64,000 nucleotides of DNA. It comes from Candidatus Kosakonia sp. 282A-S69 (GTDB lineage Bacteria; Pseudomonadota; Gammaproteobacteria; Enterobacterales; Enterobacteriaceae). Positions 58,589-64,000 of this stretch are shown in pieces. How positions within the stretch are numbered: position 1 is the stretch's first letter; every line of letters begins with the position of its first letter. Both the position numbers and the translations under genes were made by a program. The stretch is taken from the NCBI RefSeq assembly GCF_029433855.1, contig NZ_JAROAU010000003.1, forward strand, positions 926,729-990,728, given 5' to 3'. Under the pieces are notes generated by a model. The model searched no databases, was not told where the DNA came from, and saw only the letters and a program-made list of their open reading frames with translations.

Positions 58589-59244
58589 TGAGTACCTTTA
58601 CCGACTGGGACATTGTGCGCAATCTGCTGCTGGCCGCCCGCTGGACGGTGCTGCTGTCGCTGATTGCCTTTTTCTGCGGCACGCTGGTAACGCTACCGCT
58701 GCTGATGGTGCGACTGGGTCGCTGGCGCTGGCCGCAGCGCTTTGTCAGCGCTTACGCCGCGCTGTTTCAGGGCACGCCGCTGCTGATGCAGCTGTTCCTC
58801 GCCTTTTTTGGCCTTGGGCTGTTCGGTATTGATGTCAGCGCCTGGACCGCCGCCACGCTTGCCTTAACGCTGTTTACCAGCGCCTTTTTGCTCGATATCT
58901 GGTACGGGTCGATTCGCGCCCTGCCGAAAGGGCAGTGGGAAGCCAGCCGCTGTCTTGGGCTGAGCTTCGGTCAGACGCTGTTTCGCGTTATCGCCCCGCA
59001 GGCGATCCGTATTGCCATTGCGCCGACGGTGGGTTTTTCCGTGCAGGTAGTGAAAGGCACGGCGCTGGCATCCATTATCGGTTTCGTTGAGCTGACCAAG
59101 GCGGGCACCATGCTTAACAACGTCACCTTTGCGCCATTTAAAGTCTTTGGCCTCGTCGCGACGGGCTACTTCCTGCTGTGTTATCCGCTGTCGCGCTACA
59201 GCCGTTATCTGGAGAAAAAGTTCCATGCCGCTCATCACCATTAA
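58585..59244 (+). CDS. Amino acid ABC transporter permease 2
   Basis: Second HisM/GlnP-type permease, 219 aa from the ATG at 58585 (ATGATG; the second ATG at 58588 is also possible). FQGTPLLMQLFLAFFGLGL and the EAA loop LPKGQWEASRCLGLSFGQTLFR are visible. Its 3' end overlaps the ATPase gene by 20 bp. Pairing with permease 1 gives a heterodimeric channel. Confidence 0.9.
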   Translation: MMSTFTDWDIVRNLLLAARWTVLLSLIAFFCGTLVTLPLLMVRLGRWRWPQRFVSAYAALFQGTPLLMQLFLAFFGLGLFGIDVSAWTAATLALTLFTSAFLLDIWYGSIRALPKGQWEASRCLGLSFGQTLFRVIAPQAIRIAIAPTVGFSVQVVKGTALASIIGFVELTKAGTMLNNVTFAPFKVFGLVATGYFLLCYPLSRYSRYLEKKFHAAHHH

Positions 59245-59962
59245 TGATGTTCAGAAATATTATGGCGACAACCATGTGCTCAAGGGCGTGAGCCTGGATA
59301 TTGAGATGGGTGAAGTGGTGTCGATTATAGGGCGCAGCGGTTCGGGTAAAAGCACGCTGTTACGCTGTATGAACGGGCTGGAGGGCTACCAGGATGGCAG
59401 CATCAAACTCGGCGGGATGACGGTCACCGACCGCGAATCGCAGGCGCGGGAGATCAGCCGCTCCGTCGGGATGGTGTTTCAGAGCTTCAATCTCTTTCCC
59501 CATATGACGGCGCTGGAAAACGTGATGCTGGCACCGCGCCGGGTGCTGAAAATGCCGGCTGAAGCCTGCCGCGAACTGGCCGTGGAGATGCTGGAGAAAG
59601 TCGGGCTTGGCGAGCGCATCGACTATGCGCCATCCAGCCTTTCCGGCGGTCAACAGCAGCGCGTCGCCATCGCCCGCGCGCTGGCGATGAAGCCGAAAGT
59701 GCTGCTCTGCGATGAGATCACCTCCGCGCTCGATCCCGAACTGGTCGGTGAAGTGCTGCGCGTGCTGGAGAAGCTTGCCGCAGAAGGGATGACGCTAATT
59801 CTGGTCACCCATGAGATGAATTTCGCCCGCGAAGTGGGCGATCGGGTAGTGTTTATGCATCAGGGCAAAGTGTGGGAGCAGGGGGCGAGTAAAACTTTCT
59901 TCACCCAGCCGCGCACGCCCGAGTTACAGCAGTTTATCGCCTCGGTGCGCGGTCTCGCCTGA
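59225..59962 (+). CDS. Amino acid ABC transporter ATP-binding protein
   Basis: Polar amino acid uptake ATPase (PAAT), 245 aa from the ATG at 59225. Walker A GRSGSGKST near 36-44, Q-loop VFQSFNLFPHMTALEN, signature LSGGQQQRV, Walker B VLLCDEITSALDPE, H-loop LVTHEMNFAREV. The CDEITSALDPE form is typical of GlnQ/HisP-type ATPases. Last gene of the operon, followed by a perfect terminator. Confidence 0.92.
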   Translation: MPLITINDVQKYYGDNHVLKGVSLDIEMGEVVSIIGRSGSGKSTLLRCMNGLEGYQDGSIKLGGMTVTDRESQAREISRSVGMVFQSFNLFPHMTALENVMLAPRRVLKMPAEACRELAVEMLEKVGLGERIDYAPSSLSGGQQQRVAIARALAMKPKVLLCDEITSALDPELVGEVLRVLEKLAAEGMTLILVTHEMNFAREVGDRVVFMHQGKVWEQGASKTFFTQPRTPELQQFIASVRGLA

Positions 59963-60027
59963 CCGCGCGCATTCGCCTCGCCACATCCTCCATTCACTGC
60001 TTTACTTATAATTCGCGGCCTATCATG

Positions 60028-60052
60028 AAGGTCTCTAATAAGAGACCTTTTC
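60028..60052 (+). terminator. ABC operon terminator
   Basis: Nine-bp perfect stem AAGGTCTCT / AGAGACCTT with AATA loop (60028-60049) and T tail, between the ATPase gene and lysP. Confidence 0.88.
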
Positions 60053-60075
60053 CACCGGAAGGGCCGCGTTTCGTC

Positions 60076-60084
60076 TGCTACAAT
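60076..60084 (+). promoter_or_regulatory. lysP promoter candidate (extended -10)
   Basis: TGCTACAAT: an extended -10 TGN followed by TACAAT, 35 bp before the lysP ATG. No good -35 is apparent. ArgP is the known lysP activator in E. coli; its loosely defined site was not located. Confidence 0.5.
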
Positions 60085-60118
60085 CGCGCCTCATTTTTTG
60101 GATGGATAGCTTTTTCTT

Positions 60119-61588
60119 ATGGTTTCCGAATCAAAAACCACAGAAGCGACCACGCTTCGTCGTGCACTGAAAGCGCGTCATCTGACGATGATCGCCATTG
60201 GCGGCTCCATCGGGACCGGTCTGTTTGTCGCCTCGGGGGCGACCATCTCCTCAGCGGGGCCGGGCGGCGCGCTGCTCTCCTATATCCTGATTGGCCTGAT
60301 GGTCTATTTCCTGATGACCAGCCTTGGCGAGCTGGCCGCCTTTATGCCGGTTTCCGGCTCCTTTTCGACCTATGGGCAGAAATATGTGGAAGAGGGCTTC
60401 GGCTTCGCCCTCGGCTGGAACTACTGGTACAACTGGGCGGTAACCATCGCCGTTGACCTGGTTGCTTCCCAACTGGTGATGACCTGGTGGTTCCCGGATA
60501 CGCCGGGCTGGATCTGGAGCGCGCTCTTCCTCGCGGTGATCTTCCTGCTTAACTACATCTCGGTAAAAGGCTTTGGCGAAGCGGAGTATTGGTTTTCGCT
60601 GATCAAAGTGACCACCGTGATTATCTTTATCATCGTCGGCGTGATGATGATTGTCGGCATTTTCCAGGGCGAAAAACCGGCGGGCTGGAGCAACTGGAGC
60701 CTCGGCGACGCGCCGTTTGCCGGCGGGTTCTCCGCGATGATAGGCGTAGCGATGATTGTCGGCTTCTCCTTCCAGGGCACCGAGCTTATCGGTATCGCGG
60801 CCGGCGAGTCGGAAGACCCTGAGAAGAACATTCCGCGCGCGGTGCGTCAGGTGTTCTGGCGAATCCTGCTCTTCTATGTCTTCGCGATCCTGATTATCAG
60901 CCTGATTATCCCTTATACCGATCCAAGCCTGCTGCGTAACGACGTGAAAGATATCAGCGTCAGCCCGTTTACGCTGGTGTTTGAACATGCTGGCCTGCTC
61001 TCAGCGGCGGCGGTGATGAACGCGGTGATCCTGACGGCGGTGCTGTCGGCGGGCAACTCGGGCATGTATGCCTCCACCCGTATGCTCTACACGCTGGCGT
61101 GTGACGGTAAAGCGCCACGCATCTTCGCCAGACTGTCAAAAGGCGGCGTGCCGCGCAACGCGCTGTATGCCACAACGGTGATTGCCGGTCTCTGCTTCCT
61201 TACCTCCATGTTTGGTAACCAGACCGTCTACCTGTGGCTGCTCAACACCTCCGGCATGACCGGCTTTATCGCCTGGCTGGGCATTGCCATCAGCCACTAT
61301 CGCTTCCGCCGCGGTTACGTTGCGCAGGGGCACTCGCTGGATAACCTGCCGTACCGCTCCGGTTTCTTCCCGATGGGGCCGATCTTCGCCTTTGTGCTCT
61401 GCCTGATTATTACCCTTGGGCAGAACTATCAGGCCTTCCTCGAGGAGACCATCGACTGGGGCGCGGTGACGGCGACCTATATCGGCATTCCGCTCTTCCT
61501 GGTGATCTGGTTGGGCTACAAGTTCAGCAAAGGCACGCGCTTTGTGCGCTACAGCGAGATGGAGTTCCCGGAACGCTTTACCAAATAA
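60119..61588 (+). CDS. lysP: Lysine:H+ symporter LysP
   Basis: Lysine-specific permease of the APC superfamily, 489 aa, as in E. coli, with twelve TMs. LysP also acts as co-sensor with CadC. First TM segment LTMIAIGGSIGTGLFVASG and the substrate loop SFQGTELIGIAAGESEDPEKNIPRA (read in parts) are typical. ATG at 60119 has little of a ribosome site (TTTTTCTT upstream); an upstream ATG at 60102 is out of frame. Confidence 0.96.
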   Translation: MVSESKTTEATTLRRALKARHLTMIAIGGSIGTGLFVASGATISSAGPGGALLSYILIGLMVYFLMTSLGELAAFMPVSGSFSTYGQKYVEEGFGFALGWNYWYNWAVTIAVDLVASQLVMTWWFPDTPGWIWSALFLAVIFLLNYISVKGFGEAEYWFSLIKVTTVIIFIIVGVMMIVGIFQGEKPAGWSNWSLGDAPFAGGFSAMIGVAMIVGFSFQGTELIGIAAGESEDPEKNIPRAVRQVFWRILLFYVFAILIISLIIPYTDPSLLRNDVKDISVSPFTLVFEHAGLLSAAAVMNAVILTAVLSAGNSGMYASTRMLYTLACDGKAPRIFARLSKGGVPRNALYATTVIAGLCFLTSMFGNQTVYLWLLNTSGMTGFIAWLGIAISHYRFRRGYVAQGHSLDNLPYRSGFFPMGPIFAFVLCLIITLGQNYQAFLEETIDWGAVTATYIGIPLFLVIWLGYKFSKGTRFVRYSEMEFPERFTK

Positions 61589-61600
61589 TTGCCTGCTTCA

Positions 61601-61627
61601 CGCCCTCTGCTCAGAGGGCGTTTTTTT
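61601..61627 (+). terminator. lysP terminator
   Basis: Eight-bp stem CGCCCTCT / AGAGGGCG with GCTC loop and seven T residues, 12 bp after lysP. Confidence 0.92.
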
Positions 61628-61682
61628 ATCTCTTTCTCCTGCCTGTTGCCTGTCCTCCTTTACATAACTTTAATTTTACCAA

Positions 61683-61701
61683 ATTGATAATCATTCTCGT
61701 T
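61683..61701 (+). promoter_or_regulatory. Fur box upstream of cirA
   Basis: ATTGATAATCATTCTCGTT matches the 19-bp Fur consensus GATAATGATAATCATTATC well in the central GATAATCATT core. It lies 158 bp before the cirA ATG; a typical iron-repressed promoter arrangement with a long leader. Confidence 0.82.
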
Positions 61702-61858
61702 TACATTAAGGTAAGCGTCTGAAAAAAAAGGGAACCCGGCGGGGTTGATGCGCCTGATGTTTCCATAATCTATAACGCCGCCGTCAATGCAACGGGGCGC
61801 GGATTTGCAATGCGTGAGCAAATTTTTCAATCTTTTTCAGACCTCATGGAGTTACGGA

Positions 61859-63841
61859 ATGTTTACCTTGAATCCCATTATGCGGGGAGGCCTCTGTGCG
61901 TCCGCGTTAACGCTGGCGCTGCCGGTGATGGCCGCCGCAGGGGAGGGTGAAACGCTGGTGGTGACCGCCTCGGCCAGCGAGCAGAACCTGAAAGATGCGC
62001 CTGCCAGCATCAGTGTCATCACGCAGCAGGATTTACAGCGCAGGCCGGTGCAAAACCTGAAAGATGTGCTGAAAGAGGTGCCCGGCGTACAGCTCACCAA
62101 TGAAGGGGATAACCGTAAAGGCGTCAGCCTGCGCGGGCTGGACAGCAGCTATACCCTGATCCTGATTGATGGCAAACGCGTCAACTCGCGCAATGCCGTC
62201 TTCCGCCACAACGATTTTGACCTCAACTGGGTGCCGGTTGAGGCGATTGAGCGCATCGAAGTGGTGCGCGGCCCGATGTCCTCGCTGTATGGCTCCGACG
62301 CTCTCGGCGGCGTGGTGAATATCATCACCAAAAAAATCGGCCAGCACTGGAGCGGCTCAATCACAGCGGATACCACCATCCAGCAGCACCGCGATCGCGG
62401 CGATACGCAAAATGGCCAGTTCTACACCAGCGGGCCACTGATTGACGGCGTGCTCGGGCTGAAGGCCTTTGGTGGCGTGTCTAAGCGCGAAAAAGATCGG
62501 CAGCAGGCCTCGCAAACCGCCGCCAGCGGTGAGTCGCCGCGCATTGAGGGCTTTACCAGCCGCGATGGCAATATTGAGCTTGCCTGGACGCCAACAAAAG
62601 ATCACGACTTTACCGCCGGCTACGGTTATGACCGCCAGGATCGTAACTCCGACTCGCTGAATAAAAACCGCCTCGACCGCCAGAACTACTCGCTGGCACA
62701 TAACGGGCGCTGGGGCATGGCTAATAGCGAGCTGCGTTTTTATGGCGAGAAGATTGATAACAAAAACCCGGGCAACGCCAGTGCCATCCGTTCTGAAAGC
62801 AACACTGTGGATGGCAAAGTGGTGCTGCCGCTGGGTGAGATCAATCAGTTAGTGACGCTGGGCGGTGAATGGCGTCATGACAAACTCAGCGATCCCATTA
62901 ACCTGACCGGCGGTAACAGCAGTAAAACCTCCTCCAGCCAGTACGCGCTGTTTATCGAAGATGAGTGGCGGATTGTCGAACCGCTGGCGCTGACTACCGG
63001 TATTCGCATGGATGATCATGAAATCTATGGCGATCACTGGAGCCCGCGCGCCTATCTGGTATGGAGCGCCACCGATACCCTAACAGTGAAAGGGGGCTGG
63101 GCAACGGCCTTTAAAGCGCCGTCGCTGCTGCAGCTAAGCCCCGACTGGGCGACTAACTCCTGCCGCGGCGGCTGCCGGATTGTCGGCAGCCCGGAGCTGA
63201 AACCGGAAACCAGCGAAAGCTTCGAGCTGGGGCTCTACTACAGCGGCGAAGAGGGCTGGCTTGAGGGCGTGCAGGGGAGCGTCACCGCGTTCCAGAACAA
63301 TATCGACGATATGATCAATATTACCCGCACCCCCAGCCTGACCGACGCACCGGGTTACCCTAACTTTGTCGGCTTTGAGCGTAACGCCCGTGGGGCGCGG
63401 GTACCGGTGTTCCGCTACTACAACGTCGATAAAGCGCGGATTCAGGGCGTCGAGACGGAGGTGAAAATTCCGTTCAATGAGGCATGGAAACTGACGCTTA
63501 ACTACACCTATAACGATGGACGGAATCTGAGTGGCGGAGGTAATAAGCCGTTGCAGGATCTGCCATTCCACACGGCAAACGGCACGCTGGACTGGCAGGC
63601 TAACGACGCGTGGTCCTTCTATCTGTCGGCGAATTACAGCGGCGAAAAGCGCTCGGTATCGCAGGGGGCAACGCCGGGCGGGTATGTTATCTGGAATGCG
63701 GGCGGCGCATGGCAGGCGACGAAAAACGTCAAACTGCGCGCGGGCGTGCTTAACCTCGGCGATAAAGATCTCAGCCGCGATGACTACAGCTTTAACGAAG
63801 ATGGGCGTCGCTACTTTGCGGCGGTAGATTACCGCTTCTGA
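61859..63841 (+). CDS. cirA: TonB-dependent catecholate siderophore receptor CirA
   Basis: Outer-membrane receptor for linear catecholates (dihydroxybenzoylserine) and colicin Ia/Ib in E. coli; 660 aa from the ATG at 61859 (E. coli 663). Upstream in-frame codons to 61787 lie in the leader and are rejected. Signal peptide ends near ALPVMAAAG; TonB box ETLVVTA; plug domain motifs [19 protein letters not shown] and [20 protein letters not shown]-terminal beta-barrel with terminal Phe (FAAVDYRF). Fur box upstream. Confidence 0.96.
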   Translation: MFTLNPIMRGGLCASALTLALPVMAAAGEGETLVVTASASEQNLKDAPASISVITQQDLQRRPVQNLKDVLKEVPGVQLTNEGDNRKGVSLRGLDSSYTLILIDGKRVNSRNAVFRHNDFDLNWVPVEAIERIEVVRGPMSSLYGSDALGGVVNIITKKIGQHWSGSITADTTIQQHRDRGDTQNGQFYTSGPLIDGVLGLKAFGGVSKREKDRQQASQTAASGESPRIEGFTSRDGNIELAWTPTKDHDFTAGYGYDRQDRNSDSLNKNRLDRQNYSLAHNGRWGMANSELRFYGEKIDNKNPGNASAIRSESNTVDGKVVLPLGEINQLVTLGGEWRHDKLSDPINLTGGNSSKTSSSQYALFIEDEWRIVEPLALTTGIRMDDHEIYGDHWSPRAYLVWSATDTLTVKGGWATAFKAPSLLQLSPDWATNSCRGGCRIVGSPELKPETSESFELGLYYSGEEGWLEGVQGSVTAFQNNIDDMINITRTPSLTDAPGYPNFVGFERNARGARVPVFRYYNVDKARIQGVETEVKIPFNEAWKLTLNYTYNDGRNLSGGGNKPLQDLPFHTANGTLDWQANDAWSFYLSANYSGEKRSVSQGATPGGYVIWNAGGAWQATKNVKLRAGVLNLGDKDLSRDDYSFNEDGRRYFAAVDYRF

Positions 63842-63847
63842 TGAGAG

Positions 63848-63871
63848 ATCCCGGCGTGAAAACGCCGGGAT
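63848..63871. terminator. Bidirectional terminator between cirA and yeiG
   Basis: Ten-bp perfect stem ATCCCGGCGT / ACGCCGGGAT with GAAA tetraloop, between convergent stops. Confidence 0.85.
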
Positions 63872-63876
63872 GATGC

Positions 63877-64000
63877 TTAGCGGAAGAGGTGCTGCGCATG
63901 GAAGCGCAGATGATCTTCAATAAACGAGGCGATAAAGAAGTAGCTGTGATCGTACCCTGGCTGAATGCGCAGGGTCAGCGGCCAGCTTTTCTGCCGCGCC
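63877..64000 (-). CDS. yeiG: S-formylglutathione hydrolase YeiG (C-terminal end only)
   Basis: Last 40 codons of a gene entering from the right edge, too short to be obvious as an ORF. The visible tail reads [20 protein letters not shown] and then [20 protein letters not shown], ending at the TAA (complement of 63877-63879). [20 protein letters not shown] is the family C-terminus and holds the catalytic His. In K-12 yeiG also lies downstream of cirA in opposite orientation. The product hydrolyses S-formylglutathione to formate and glutathione in formaldehyde detoxification. Confidence 0.93.
   Translation of the reverse strand, partial: ARQKSWPLTLRIQPGYDHSYFFIASFIEDHLRFHAQHLFR

Noticed and set aside
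61787-61858. N-terminal extension of CirA
   Set aside because: It would place 24 residues before a clear signal peptide; the ATG at 61859 has GGAG upstream.

Overview
The window is a stretch of enterobacterial chromosome, almost entirely protein-coding. Nearly every product can be matched from memory to an Escherichia coli K-12 protein of nearly the same length. Gene order follows the K-12 glpQ-to-yeiG segment (about 48-50 min), but several blocks are present or absent relative to K-12. The GC-rich coding sequence, an mgtE and a sulP gene beside mqo, a uxuA beside yeiQ and an extra ABC importer beside lysP suggest an Enterobacter/Kosakonia-type member of the Enterobacteriaceae. I cannot fix the genus by reading alone.

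Layout. 1-6 kb: 3' part of glpQ, a REP-type tandem repeat, then nrdA-nrdB-yfaE (class Ia ribonucleotide reductase and its ferredoxin) and ubiG on the minus strand. The nrdA promoter region carries two DnaA boxes and a NrdR box pair. 6-17 kb: gyrA, then the Rcs envelope-stress phosphorelay (rcsC convergent with rcsD-rcsB), the antisense RNA gene micF, and the porin gene ompC behind OmpR-type repeats. 17-22 kb: apbE, the adaptive alkylation-response pair ada-alkB with an Ada box, and yojI. 22-27 kb: mgtE (Mg2+ channel) converging on a SulP anion transporter that lacks a STAS domain, then mqo, queH and tRNA-Pro(GGG). 27-45 kb: yejM-yejL, yejK, rplY, radD, rsuA, bcr, yejG, the yejABEF peptide importer, the EAL phosphodiesterase rtn/pdeN, mepS, lpxT and yeiR. 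45-54 kb: yeiQ divergent from uxuA with candidate UxuR/ExuR operators between them, yeiP, yeiW, and the Cra-controlled fruBKA operon. 54-64 kb: a second REP-type repeat pair, nfo, yeiH divergent from yeiE, a four-gene polar amino acid ABC importer, lysP, the Fur-controlled receptor gene cirA, and the 3' end of yeiG.

Several groups work together: envelope surveillance and permeability (Rcs, OmpC/MicF, YejM, LpxT, MepS), DNA precursor supply and topology (NrdAB, GyrA), repair (Ada, AlkB, Nfo, RadD), and carbon uptake (fructose, hexuronate).

I found no phage, transposon, CRISPR array, toxin-antitoxin pair or unknown defence cluster, and nothing I would call a new biological system. The observations most worth following are a terminator-like hairpin between nrdA and nrdB, the yeiQ/uxuA divergon, the ABC cassette between yeiE and lysP, the mgtE/sulP insertion, queH with loss of the nap-ccm block, and several unexplained dyads upstream of mqo, mepS and yeiE.
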